This document shows, piece after piece, positions 46,088 through 55,383 of a stretch of 56,474 nucleotides of DNA. The notes beneath the pieces are model-generated. The model had not been told where the DNA came from and ran no database searches. It worked only from the letters and a program-made list of their open reading frames with translations. The stretch is from Clostridium sp. GTDB taxonomy: Bacteria; Bacillota; Clostridia; Clostridiales; Clostridiaceae. How positions within the stretch are numbered: the first letter of the stretch is position 1; each line of letters starts with the position of its first letter. Both the position numbers and the translations under genes were made by a program. The stretch lies in assembly GCA_022767515.1 (NCBI GenBank), contig JALENK010000066.1:1-56474 (forward strand), in the 5' to 3' direction.

Positions 46088-47866
46088 ATGGAAGAATTAT
46101 ACAAAGAAATAATAGATGAAAGTACTATAGGGTGTATATGGGGAAATTTCAATAATGATAAGTTTTATGTATGCGGAATTAATAATCCTATTAAAGAACT
46201 ATTAGGTAATTGTAAGTATGAAAATGTTGAAATATCTGAATTGCTTCAAATTGATAATGATAATTTGTATAATATACTTAATAATCATGAAGAGGAAATT
46301 GAAATTTGTGAGCTTATTCCAAGATTTGGGGCATATTACTATATAGTGATAAATAGGCTTTTAGATAATTATTTTGCACTTTGGTTTACCTATAAAAATG
46401 AGTTTAACAAGTGGTCTAAAGATGTGCTTAAGTATTCAAAAATTGATATATATATGAAGGATAGTTTAGGAAGATGTATATTTTTGAATGGGGAAAAAGG
46501 CGAAAAATATCAAAAGTTTAATACATCTCCCCTACTTAAGAATGATGAGAGCTATACTGAATGCTTAAAGGTAGTTGATAATAAGCTATTTGCAAATACA
46601 TCTTATAGATCATCAATACCTAATTTTGAGGTAGGCTCATTAATAGATATAAGTGAAGAGAAAAAGCTTGATGATAATACAGCAATTCTTGGATTTAGAT
46701 ACAAATTACTTGAAAAATTATTAGATTATGTTCCTGATATGATTTTATGTTCTGATAATAGTGGTAATATTATATATATGAATTCTACTTTAACTTATTT
46801 GATCGGCAATAATAGAAATAAATTAAGTGGAGCTAAAGCTAGAACAGTTTATTCTGCTTTGTTTGAGGATGAAAGTAGAGCAGAGCATTTATTAAAATTA
46901 GATTCATCTGTTATAAAGAGTAAAAATAGTATTATTACAGCAAGGTATATAGATGATTCACCGTATATGTTTATTGATGGCAATTATTATTTGATTGAAA
47001 AAGTTCCTTTTTTTAATTGTTCTAATTATTCAGAAGGAGTTTTAACTACATTTAGAAATATTTCAGATTATATTTATGAAAGAAAGGAATTAGAAAGACT
47101 TAGTATAGATTTTTTAAAGAAATTTTCTGATAAGATTAGATTTCCGTTAGGTAACTATTTTGCTGCATTACAAATGGTTCAAGCTTTAGATAAGGATTTT
47201 AGTGAAAAATATGATAGATATTTGTCTATCGCAAGAAAAAATGGAATGAGACTACTTAAGCTTATCAATAATATAGTTGATTTATCTTTGATTGAAAAGA
47301 AAGAATTAGTTGTAACATATAATACAGAAGATATTGTGGAATATATCAAATTATTAATAGACACATCTAAAGCATATTTTGATATGAAGAAAATAGAGCT
47401 AAGTTTTACGACTAATATTGATGAATGTGTATTTTCTTTTGATAAGTTTAAGGTTTCAAGAATATTACTTAATCTTTTATCTAATTCTATTAAATTTAAC
47501 ACAGAAGGTGGACATGTTAAGGTAGAAATATATTATAGGAAATCTGCAATAGATATTTCTGTAACTGATGATGGAATAGGTATAGATAAGGACGATTTTG
47601 AAAATATTTTTAGGAAGTTTAAACAGATAGGAAATAGATTTACAAAAGTATGTGAAGGTCCAAGTATAGGTCTGTCTTTAGCGATGGAATATGCTAAAAT
47701 TCATGGAGGTAATATTAAGGTTGATAGTGAAAAAGGAAGATTTACAAAGTTCACCTTGGTTCTGCCTGTAAAGTTTATTAAAGATACTTATGATAGCGAT
47801 ATGATAAACCATTATGGTGATATTAATAGTGAAGTAGAAATAGCATTCTCGGATTTATATATGTAA
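46088..47866 (+). CDS. Soluble PAS histidine kinase lacking the phospho-accepting His
   Basis: 592 residues from ATG 46088, six bases after GAGGAG; an ATG at 46085 is possible. No membrane segment. N-terminal sensor-like region, PAS domain about 210-325 (LLDYVPDMILCSDNSGNIIY), then dimerisation helices where the H-box reads FLKKFSDKIRFPLGNYFAAL; the invariant His of SHELRTPL is Asp348. The ATPase domain keeps the N-box LLNLLSNSIKF (Asn466), G1 TDDGIGID (Asp494) and F-box FRKFKQ; the G2 box is GPSIGL with Ser for the second Gly. It could bind ATP but cannot phosphorylate itself on the usual site. The next gene has the opposite defect. Confidence 0.88.
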   Translation: MEELYKEIIDESTIGCIWGNFNNDKFYVCGINNPIKELLGNCKYENVEISELLQIDNDNLYNILNNHEEEIEICELIPRFGAYYYIVINRLLDNYFALWFTYKNEFNKWSKDVLKYSKIDIYMKDSLGRCIFLNGEKGEKYQKFNTSPLLKNDESYTECLKVVDNKLFANTSYRSSIPNFEVGSLIDISEEKKLDDNTAILGFRYKLLEKLLDYVPDMILCSDNSGNIIYMNSTLTYLIGNNRNKLSGAKARTVYSALFEDESRAEHLLKLDSSVIKSKNSIITARYIDDSPYMFIDGNYYLIEKVPFFNCSNYSEGVLTTFRNISDYIYERKELERLSIDFLKKFSDKIRFPLGNYFAALQMVQALDKDFSEKYDRYLSIARKNGMRLLKLINNIVDLSLIEKKELVVTYNTEDIVEYIKLLIDTSKAYFDMKKIELSFTTNIDECVFSFDKFKVSRILLNLLSNSIKFNTEGGHVKVEIYYRKSAIDISVTDDGIGIDKDDFENIFRKFKQIGNRFTKVCEGPSIGLSLAMEYAKIHGGNIKVDSEKGRFTKFTLVLPVKFIKDTYDSDMINHYGDINSEVEIAFSDLYM

Positions 47867-47885
47867 AGTTTAGGAGAGAAAAGAG

Positions 47886-49655
47886 ATGAAAAAAGAATTA
47901 TATAATAATTTACTAAGATGCATGCCTCTTCCGTGCATAATTGGGAAAATAGAAGATAAAGATATAGAAATTATATATGTAAATAATAAGTTTTATGAAA
48001 AAGCAGATAAAGTAGATTATATAAATTCTAAGTTTTCAGAACTATTACAGGAATATGATAAAAAAGAATTTATTTCTGCTTTAAATAAGTGTAATGAAAT
48101 TAAAAAAGAAATAGAATGCTTTGTCTTTGTTCCTATACTTTTTAATTTTTATAATATAAAAATTAAAAAGCTTGATGAAAGCTTGTATATGCTTACATTT
48201 TATGATTATATAAAGGTTGAAAAAAGTATAATGCATACTATATTGCATCAAGAAAAAACTATGGTTTATATTGAAGATAAATATAATAGATTAATATATT
48301 ATAATGATGTAGCAGAAAGCTTTTATTCAAAGCAATATAATATTCTAATAAATAGGAAGTATATAGGCAGTTCAATATATGATGTTTTGGGGAATAATAC
48401 CTCTCAAAAAATATTAGATGATAATTATAGTGTTATTTCTGGTAGAAGAAAAACTACATCTTCTATAAGAGAGATTAATGGAATATCACTTATAAATTAT
48501 GTTTTTCCCTTTAATGTAAATGGACGCTTGGAGGGAGTAATAGTTGTTGAATATAACATAGATGATTCTACCAATATTAGTTCGCTTAGAATATCAAAGG
48601 AGTTAATGTTTGAGCAGCTTATTGACACTCTTCCATATGGTATTTTCTATATTGATTCAAATTATAAATTTAAGTATTGTAATGAATCTATGTGTAAAAT
48701 TTTACATATTACTAAGGATGAAATAATGGATAAAAAAAGCGATACAACGTTTAGGGAAAATTCTGTCTTAAATTTACTATCATTATATAATGAGGATGTG
48801 TTAGTTAATAGAAAAACAGCAGTTTATACTGAAAATATTAGTGATAAATGTATTCAGATTACAAAGGTACCTTTTTATGATGAATATTTAGAACTAGCAG
48901 GAATCTGTGGAATAATTAGAAATGTTACTAAAACAAGTAAGATTAAAGAGGAAACAAGGCAGTTAAGTTTGCAATTTTACTCTAACTTAATGCATGAATT
49001 TATGACTCCAATTAATTTAATATTTTCTTTTATACAGTTAATGGAAGGAAATTTTGAAAAAGAAAAAGAAAGTCAATATTATGATAAGTATATAAAGTAT
49101 TTTGATGTTATCAAAAATAGCACTTTATTATTATTTAGTATGATAAATAATATTATTCTTGCTACAGAGATTGATACAAACATTATTAGTTATTCTCCTC
49201 AAAATCAAGATATAGTGGCATTTACTGAAAGAATTTTAAATAATATATTTAAATACAATAGTAGTATACAAAATATGATTTTTGATACAAATGAAGAGGA
49301 ACATATTATGGCGTTTGATTCTTCTATGATGGAAATGGTAATTTTAAATGGAATGAATTATGTAATAAAACATTTAAAAGTTCATGATGATTTTATTATT
49401 AATCTAGATATTGATAAAGATTGGGTTTCTTTAATTTTTGAAAATATATATTTTGATGAAAAGAAGATAGAATATGAAACTATAAAAAAAACTATCGAAA
49501 AATATATAAATGCTAACAAAAGTTTGGAATGTAATAGTATAAATTTATTTGTTACTGTGAAGCTTATTGGATTTCATAATGGAAAAATTAAGATAAAAAA
49601 AGATGGTTATAATAAAATAAGTGTTGTATATATGTTACCAAATAAAAAAATATAA
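47886..49655 (+). CDS. Soluble PAS histidine-kinase-like protein with His but degenerate ATPase domain
   Basis: 589 residues, same architecture as the gene before it. PAS domain about 245-350 (LIDTLPYGIFYIDSNYKFKY). The H-box FYSNLMHEFMTPINLIFSFI keeps the His (His370) and the following Pro. The ATPase domain is degenerate: the N-box reads ILNGMNYVIKH with Tyr492 where the catalytic Asn should be, the G1 box is ENIYFDEK without DxGxG, and the G2 box is CNSINL instead of GxGxGL, though KLIGFHNGKIKI shows the fold is kept. It can receive but probably not make phosphate. 19 bases after its partner; GGAGAG ribosome site. No response regulator is near. Confidence 0.88.
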   Translation: MKKELYNNLLRCMPLPCIIGKIEDKDIEIIYVNNKFYEKADKVDYINSKFSELLQEYDKKEFISALNKCNEIKKEIECFVFVPILFNFYNIKIKKLDESLYMLTFYDYIKVEKSIMHTILHQEKTMVYIEDKYNRLIYYNDVAESFYSKQYNILINRKYIGSSIYDVLGNNTSQKILDDNYSVISGRRKTTSSIREINGISLINYVFPFNVNGRLEGVIVVEYNIDDSTNISSLRISKELMFEQLIDTLPYGIFYIDSNYKFKYCNESMCKILHITKDEIMDKKSDTTFRENSVLNLLSLYNEDVLVNRKTAVYTENISDKCIQITKVPFYDEYLELAGICGIIRNVTKTSKIKEETRQLSLQFYSNLMHEFMTPINLIFSFIQLMEGNFEKEKESQYYDKYIKYFDVIKNSTLLLFSMINNIILATEIDTNIISYSPQNQDIVAFTERILNNIFKYNSSIQNMIFDTNEEEHIMAFDSSMMEMVILNGMNYVIKHLKVHDDFIINLDIDKDWVSLIFENIYFDEKKIEYETIKKTIEKYINANKSLECNSINLFVTVKLIGFHNGKIKIKKDGYNKISVVYMLPNKKI

Positions 49656-49661
49656 GTAAGA

Positions 49662-49702
49662 ATTAAAAGGACTAAATGCAATTTGCAATTAGTCCTTTTA
49701 AT
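49662..49702. terminator. Bidirectional terminator between the kinase pair and the MarR gene
   Basis: Perfect 14-base stem (49662-49675 with 49689-49702) with an inner TGCA/TGCA pair; A/T-rich flanks on both sides serve convergent genes. Confidence 0.8.
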
Positions 49703-49717
49703 ATAATTTAAAAACAA

Positions 49718-50164
49718 TTAAAAATGATTCTCTTCTAGTTTGGATAAAACATTATTAATCTTTGTTAATGAAGTATAAAATTCATTTAATTCCTCATCTG
49801 AAAGATTACTTAAAAATTTGCACATTCTATTAGAATTATCTAAAGAATTTTCTCTCATAAATGTTAGTGCTTTTTCTGTTACATAAATATTTGTAATTCT
49901 TTTATCTATACTATTTTGCTTTTTTTGCACCAGTTCTAATTCTTCTAATTTAGTAATTATTTTAGTCATGTTTTGCTTTGGCATATTCATGGAATTAGAA
50001 AGTGATGTAATTGTTGATTCTTTATTTCTATCTATAATACATAGAGTTAAAAACTGTAGAGGACTTAAGAAATTCTTAAAAGAATTTATGTATGGTACAA
50101 GCACCAGCCTATATATTGTGATAATAGTTTCATTTATAATTAATGGATATGAATTTTTATTCAT
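49718..50164 (-). CDS. MarR-family transcriptional regulator
   Basis: 148 residues on the minus strand, start at 50164 after GGGGGAAT. Winged HTH about 50-100 (ITSLSNSMNMPKQNMTKIIT as HTH, KQNSIDKRITNIYVTEK as wing). Divergent from glgB; the palindrome at 50186-50200 lies in the shared 145-base gap. It may control itself and glgB, or only itself. Ligand unknown. Confidence 0.88.
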   Translation of the reverse strand: MNKNSYPLIINETIITIYRLVLVPYINSFKNFLSPLQFLTLCIIDRNKESTITSLSNSMNMPKQNMTKIITKLEELELVQKKQNSIDKRITNIYVTEKALTFMRENSLDNSNRMCKFLSNLSDEELNEFYTSLTKINNVLSKLEENHF

Positions 50165-50185
50165 AATTATTCCCCCTTGACATTT

Positions 50186-50200
50186 ACATATTGGATATGT
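50186..50200. promoter_or_regulatory. Palindrome in the marR-glgB divergent promoter region
   Basis: ACATAT-TGG-ATATGT, perfect six-base arms, 22 bases upstream of the MarR start. A likely MarR-type operator. The rest of the 145-base gap is very AT-rich with several possible -10 elements. Confidence 0.45.
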
Positions 50201-50309
50201 TTATATATAAAATAGTAGTAAAAGTATTACTAATTTTTTTAAAGCATATATAATAATTATATAATTTCATATATAATTATTCAAGGCAAATATGAAGAGG
50301 GGGTAAATT

Positions 50310-52199
50310 ATGAACTGGGATACTATAAATCAATTTTATAATGGTAGTTCTTTCAATTCATATGAGGAGTTTGGGGCTCATTTTACAGTAGAAAATGGAG
50401 TGGAGGGTGTAAGATTTACGGTTTGTGCACCTAAAGCTTTTAAAATACAGGTAATTGGAGATTTTAATAACTGGTATGGTAATGGTTATGAAATGCAAAG
50501 ATTGGATAACAGAGGAACTTATTCTTTGTTTATATCTAATGTAAAAGAAGGTGCGAGATATAAGTATAGGGTATTTCAATGTACAGGGCGAGTAGTAGAT
50601 AAGTTTGACCCATATGCATTTTTTGGAGAGCTAAGACCAGAGACAGCTTCAATTGTAACAAAATATAATGATTTCAATTTTACTGATTCAAATTGGATTC
50701 AAAGTAGAACTAAGGCACTAGATGCTCCATTAAATATATATGAACTGCATTTTGGTTCATGGAGAATGAAGCATAATGCTTCTACGAACATAGTAGACAA
50801 ATGGTATCATTATACAGAGATATGTGATGAACTTATAGCATATGTTAAGGAAATGAACTTCACTCATATAGAACTTATGCCTATTACAGAACATCCATTT
50901 GATGGTTCATGGGGATATCAGGTTTCTGGCTATTTTAGTCTTACTGCAAGGTATGGTAATATTAATGAATTGAAATATTTCATTAATAAATGTCATAATG
51001 AAGGTATAGGGGTTATATTGGATTTTGTGCCTGTACATTATGTAAAGGATGATTTTGCTTTAGCTAGATTTGATGGTTCTTGTTTATATGAATATGAGTA
51101 CAAAGGTTTAGAATATAGCGAATGGGGTACATGTAATTTTAATTTGTTCAGAAAAGAGGTCAGAAGCTTCTTGTTTTCATCAGCCGCTTATTGGTTAGAA
51201 AATTTCCATTTTGATGGACTTAGAATGGATGCGATAGCTAATGCTTTATATTGGCAAGGAAATAGTGACAGAGGAGTAAATGTGGCAGGGGTTGATTTGT
51301 TAAAAACTTTAAATGCAGGTTTGAATGAAAGATTTAGAGAAATACTTCTAATTGCAGAAGATAGTACAGCATTTCCCAAAGTTACAGACCCAGTTGAAAT
51401 GGGAGGACTTGGATTTGATTATAAATGGGATATGGGATGGATGAATGATACATTAAAGTATTTTTCAATTAATCCAATAGATAGACATTATGAGCACAAT
51501 AAAATTAACTTTTCTATGTACTATTTTGGAAGTGAACATTTTATGATGCCATTTTCTCATGATGAAGTTGTTCATGGAAAGCATACAATAATAGATAAGC
51601 TTTGGGGAAGCTATGAGGATAAGTTTGCTCAGTGTAGAAGTTTATATGCATATATGTATACTCATCCAGGAAAGAAGCTTAATTTTATGGGAAATGAGCT
51701 TGCTATGTTTAGAGAATGGGATGAGAGTAAGGAACTGGATTGGAAAATTTTAGAGTTTGAAAAACATGAAAAGTTTCATAGGTTCTTTAGGGATTTATCT
51801 AAGATGTATGTATCTTACCCTTCATTAAATAAAGGTGATTTTACAGAGGAAGGCTTCAAGTGGATAGATGCAGATGATTCTAAGCATGGAGTGTTTTCAT
51901 ATATTAGAACTTATGAAGATGAAAGTTTAGTAATAGTTATGAATACTTTAGATAAATATTATGAAGACTATGCTCTTGGATATTTTGAAGAGGGAGAAAT
52001 GGTAGAAATACTAAATACAGAGAATGAGATATATGGTGGATGCAATATATTAAATGATGGAGTTTTAAAGACTACACAATTTGAGGACTATAAAGAAAGA
52101 AAAAAGAATATTAAAAATCCTAAAGAAAAAGTATTCCCATATTACTTTAATATAAAGCTTCCTAGATATGGAACATGTATATTTAAAATAAAAAAGTAG
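50310..52199 (+). CDS. glgB: 1,4-alpha-glucan branching enzyme
   Basis: 629 residues. N-terminal CBM48 region about 25-115 (VRFTVCAPKAFKIQVIGDFN), then the GH13 barrel: MPITEHPFDGSWGYQVSGYF, FDGLRMDAIANALY with the nucleophile Asp, LIAEDSTAFP with the acid/base Glu, and FSHDEVVHGKHTI. Makes alpha-1,6 branches in glycogen. GAGGGGG precedes the start. GlgA and GlgC are not in the window; glgP lies 10 kb upstream. The final 40 residues (GCNILNDGVLKTTQF) are typical beta-sandwich end. Confidence 0.95.
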   Translation: MNWDTINQFYNGSSFNSYEEFGAHFTVENGVEGVRFTVCAPKAFKIQVIGDFNNWYGNGYEMQRLDNRGTYSLFISNVKEGARYKYRVFQCTGRVVDKFDPYAFFGELRPETASIVTKYNDFNFTDSNWIQSRTKALDAPLNIYELHFGSWRMKHNASTNIVDKWYHYTEICDELIAYVKEMNFTHIELMPITEHPFDGSWGYQVSGYFSLTARYGNINELKYFINKCHNEGIGVILDFVPVHYVKDDFALARFDGSCLYEYEYKGLEYSEWGTCNFNLFRKEVRSFLFSSAAYWLENFHFDGLRMDAIANALYWQGNSDRGVNVAGVDLLKTLNAGLNERFREILLIAEDSTAFPKVTDPVEMGGLGFDYKWDMGWMNDTLKYFSINPIDRHYEHNKINFSMYYFGSEHFMMPFSHDEVVHGKHTIIDKLWGSYEDKFAQCRSLYAYMYTHPGKKLNFMGNELAMFREWDESKELDWKILEFEKHEKFHRFFRDLSKMYVSYPSLNKGDFTEEGFKWIDADDSKHGVFSYIRTYEDESLVIVMNTLDKYYEDYALGYFEEGEMVEILNTENEIYGGCNILNDGVLKTTQFEDYKERKKNIKNPKEKVFPYYFNIKLPRYGTCIFKIKK

Positions 52200-52225
52200 T
52201 TAAAATATTATAAATTATATAGAAA

Positions 52226-52270
52226 AATCTCTATATTTTTACTATAATGAAATATAGAGATTATTTTTTT
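52226..52270 (+). terminator. Rho-independent terminator after glgB
   Basis: Perfect 13-base stem (52226-52238 with 52250-52262) followed by ATTTTTTT. Confidence 0.88.
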
Positions 52271-52290
52271 ATGTTAGAGGAGTAATAATT

Positions 52291-53175
52291 ATGAAAAAAG
52301 AAATATTTAGGGGCGCAGGTGTAGCTATTGTAACACCATTAAATGAGAATGGAATAGATTTTGATGAACTTGCAAAGTTAATTGATTATAATATAGAAAA
52401 TGGAACAAATGCAATTATAATCACTGGAACAACTGGAGAGTCTGCAACATTAACGGATGAAGAGCACAAGGCTGCTATTAAGTTTACAGTTGATTACGTA
52501 AATAAGAGAATACCAGTAATTGCAGGAACTGGTTCAAATGATACGGATTATGCAGTTCAATTATCTATATATGCACAAGAGGTTGGAGCAGATGCACTTT
52601 TATTAGTGACACCTTATTATAATAAGACTTCACAAAAGGGACTTATAGAACACTTTACTTATATAGCAGATAGAGTAAACATTCCAATAATTCTATATAA
52701 TGTTCCTTCAAGAACTGGAGTTAATATTCAGCCTGAAACATACTTAGAATTATCAAAGCATCCAAGAATAGTTGCTACAAAGGAAGCAAGCGGAGATTTT
52801 TCGGCAGTAATTAAAATTAGAGCATTATGTAAGGATAATTTACATGTTTATTCTGGAAATGATGACCAAATAGTTCCAATGTTATCACTTGGATGTAAAG
52901 GGGTTATTTCAGTATTATCTAATATAATGCCAAAAGAAACAAGTGATATATGTAAGCTATTCTTTGAAGGAAAGGTTGAAGAAAGTAGCAAATTACAAAT
53001 TGAATTATTAGATTTAATTAATGCATTATTTATAGAGGTTAATCCAATTCCTATAAAAACTGCAATGAATTTAGTAGGTTACAAGGTAGGGGAACTTAGA
53101 AGACCATTAACTACTATGACTGATAAGAATCTAGAAGTTTTAAAACAAGCATTAAAGAATCATAATTTAATATAA
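52291..53175 (+). CDS. dapA: 4-hydroxy-tetrahydrodipicolinate synthase
   Basis: 294 residues, the normal length. TIM barrel with GTTGESATLTDEEH, the catalytic Tyr in ILYNVPSRTGVN and the Schiff-base Lys in IVATKEASGDF. Condenses pyruvate and aspartate semialdehyde in the lysine/diaminopimelate pathway. It has its own AGAGGAG site and terminators on both sides; no lysine riboswitch was recognised in the 90-base gap. Confidence 0.95.
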   Translation: MKKEIFRGAGVAIVTPLNENGIDFDELAKLIDYNIENGTNAIIITGTTGESATLTDEEHKAAIKFTVDYVNKRIPVIAGTGSNDTDYAVQLSIYAQEVGADALLLVTPYYNKTSQKGLIEHFTYIADRVNIPIILYNVPSRTGVNIQPETYLELSKHPRIVATKEASGDFSAVIKIRALCKDNLHVYSGNDDQIVPMLSLGCKGVISVLSNIMPKETSDICKLFFEGKVEESSKLQIELLDLINALFIEVNPIPIKTAMNLVGYKVGELRRPLTTMTDKNLEVLKQALKNHNLI

Positions 53176-53184
53176 TCTAGACAA

Positions 53185-53220
53185 AAAAATCTAACAATAT
53201 ATTATTGTTGTTAGATTTTT
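53185..53220 (+). terminator. Rho-independent terminator after dapA
   Basis: Thirteen-base stem (53185-53197 with 53208-53220, core TCTAACAA/TTGTTAGA), followed by ATTATAT. Confidence 0.85.
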
Positions 53221-53251
53221 ATTATATAAATATAGATTTAGGAGGGTAAGA

Positions 53252-54178
53252 ATGGAATTAGAAGTTAAAAATCTAAAAAAGAGCTTTCAAGGCAAAGAAG
53301 TTCTTCATGGTATTTCATTTTCGGTATCAAGTGGTAAAGCACTAGGACTGCTTGGTAGAAATGGAGCCGGTAAAACAACTACCATAAGAATACTTATGGA
53401 TGTTTTTAAAGCAGATGAAGGAGAAATTTTATTAGATGGAAAGCCTTTTGTTAGAAATCCAGAAAAAATTGGTTATTTGCCAGAAGAGAGAGGACTGTAT
53501 CCTAAGAAAAAGATAATTGACCAGATTGTCTTTTTGGCTTCACTTAGAGGTATGAAAAAAGCTGCTGCAAAAGAAAGTGGTATGAAATGGCTTAAAAAGC
53601 TTGGTATAGAAGAATATGCAAATAATGTTCTTGAAACATTATCAAAAGGAAATCAGCAGAAGGTACAAGTAGCACAAACACTTGTATGTAATCCTGACAT
53701 AATAATATTAGATGAGTTGTTTAGTGGATTAGATCCAGTTAACTCACAAGTATTAAAGGATATTGTAAATGAGCTTATAGCTGAAGGTAAAATTGTTATT
53801 TTCTCAAGTCATCAGATGGGATATGTAGAAGAATTTTGTGAAGATATAGTAATAATTAATAGTGGTAATCAGGTATTAAGTGGAAATTTAAAACAGATAA
53901 AAAAAGAATATGGTAAAGATAAGATGATATTAAGTGCAAATAATTATTCTTTGGATGAGCTTAAGGCAATATGCGAAGAAAAATATTCAAACATTGTAAC
54001 TGTCGACTCTGTAAAAAAAGAATTTTTGGTACTTAATTTAAATTCACAAAACTCAAAGAAAGAGTTACTTAAAAAGCTAATTGAATCAGATATAGATATA
54101 GAAAAAATTGCAGAATATGAACCAACACTAAATGATATATTTGTATTAAAGGCAGGTGACAATAATGAAGCAGTTTAA
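53252..54178 (+). CDS. ABC exporter ATPase, NatA type
   Basis: 308 residues. Walker A LGRNGAGKTTT, signature LSKGNQQKVQVAQ, Walker B IIILDELFSGLDP and the switch His in FSSHQMGYVEE. The C-terminal extension (about 225-300) matches the domain found in NatA-like ATPases. With the next gene it forms an ABC-2 exporter, often for Na+ or a toxic compound. GGAGGG precedes ATG 53252. It overlaps the permease gene by 14 bases. Confidence 0.93.
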   Translation: MELEVKNLKKSFQGKEVLHGISFSVSSGKALGLLGRNGAGKTTTIRILMDVFKADEGEILLDGKPFVRNPEKIGYLPEERGLYPKKKIIDQIVFLASLRGMKKAAAKESGMKWLKKLGIEEYANNVLETLSKGNQQKVQVAQTLVCNPDIIILDELFSGLDPVNSQVLKDIVNELIAEGKIVIFSSHQMGYVEEFCEDIVIINSGNQVLSGNLKQIKKEYGKDKMILSANNYSLDELKAICEEKYSNIVTVDSVKKEFLVLNLNSQNSKKELLKKLIESDIDIEKIAEYEPTLNDIFVLKAGDNNEAV

Positions 54179-55382
54179 GGAAGTTTTATTATTTGAGTTT
54201 GGAGGATATTTTAAGAGTAAATCTTGGATAATTACTAATATATTATTAGTATTGGCAATTATTATTGGATTATCATTACCTTCTATTATTGATTTTAATG
54301 GAAGTGAAGATACTGAAAAAACTACTTATGCAATATTAGATAGTAATAACATAATAGAAAATGATGAAATATTAAAGCAATATTTTCAAAATTCCGAATG
54401 GAAAAGATATAATACTGAAGAGGAACTTAATAAGGCTATAGAGGAAGAGGAAGTTGCAGAAGGCTTTATAATTAAGTCTACTACAGAATATGTAAATGTA
54501 GTATATAATAGTAGTTTTGATAGTGATACAAATATAACTTTTAATACACTTATGTCTAATGTTAATAGAGATAAATATTTTGCGTCTAAAGGTTTAGATG
54601 TCTTAGAAATAGAAAATATAATTAACACTCCTATTACGTCAGAAGTAAATGTTCTTGGAAAGGATTCGGCAAAAAACTTTGCTTATACTTATATGTTAGT
54701 GTTTATTGTTTATATGATGGTAATTATGTATGGTCAGATGATAGCAGTCTCTGTAGCTACTGAAAAGAGCAACAGGTCAATGGAAGTTTTAGTTACTAGT
54801 ACAAGCAGTAATAGCTTAATTTTTGGTAAGGTAATTGCAGGGGCTATAGCAGGTATTACTCAGGTTGCACTTATTCTTTCAGCAGCACTTATTACTTATA
54901 ATATAAATGGAAATGCTTGGAAAGGAAAGCTTGACTTTTTGCTAAATATTCCGGCTGAAGTTTTGATTGTATTTAGTATATTTGGATTATTTGGATATCT
55001 TTTATACTCCTTCTTATTTGGAGGACTTGGAGCACTTGTTTCAAAGGTTGAAGATGTAAATAAGAGTGCAACTCCACTTACAATGATAATGGTAGTAGTG
55101 TTTATGCTTGTTATGATGAATTTAACAGAGCCTGATGGTTCAGTTATGAAGATACTGTCATATATACCATTTAGTTCGTGTGTAGCGATGTTTGTAAGAG
55201 TTGGAATGGGTACGGTTAGTGTCATAGAGATAGTAATTTCAGCTATTTTATTAATTGTAACTACATTGGGTGCGGGATTTATTGGAGCTAAGATATATAG
55301 GCAAGGTACATTAAAATATGGTAATCCTATAAGTATTTCGACTGCTCTTAAATCTTTGAAAAAGTCAAACAAGGAGAATTAG
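54165..55382 (+). CDS. ABC exporter permease, NatB/ABC-2 type
   Basis: 405 residues from ATG 54165, eight bases after GCAGG; a GTG at 54156 is too close. One membrane span at about 22-45, then an extracellular region of about 130 residues (TTYAILDSNNIIENDEILKQ), then about five spans between 175 and 385, the NatB arrangement. VATEKSNRSMEVLVTSTSS is the conserved ABC-2 coupling stretch. Translationally coupled to the ATPase. Confidence 0.92.
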   Translation: MKQFKEVLLFEFGGYFKSKSWIITNILLVLAIIIGLSLPSIIDFNGSEDTEKTTYAILDSNNIIENDEILKQYFQNSEWKRYNTEEELNKAIEEEEVAEGFIIKSTTEYVNVVYNSSFDSDTNITFNTLMSNVNRDKYFASKGLDVLEIENIINTPITSEVNVLGKDSAKNFAYTYMLVFIVYMMVIMYGQMIAVSVATEKSNRSMEVLVTSTSSNSLIFGKVIAGAIAGITQVALILSAALITYNINGNAWKGKLDFLLNIPAEVLIVFSIFGLFGYLLYSFLFGGLGALVSKVEDVNKSATPLTMIMVVVFMLVMMNLTEPDGSVMKILSYIPFSSCVAMFVRVGMGTVSVIEIVISAILLIVTTLGAGFIGAKIYRQGTLKYGNPISISTALKSLKKSNKEN

Positions 55383-55383
55383 C

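Noticed and set aside
52200-52290. Lysine riboswitch before dapA
   Set aside because: The gap is about 90 bases and is taken up by the glgB terminator; no complex folded leader fits.
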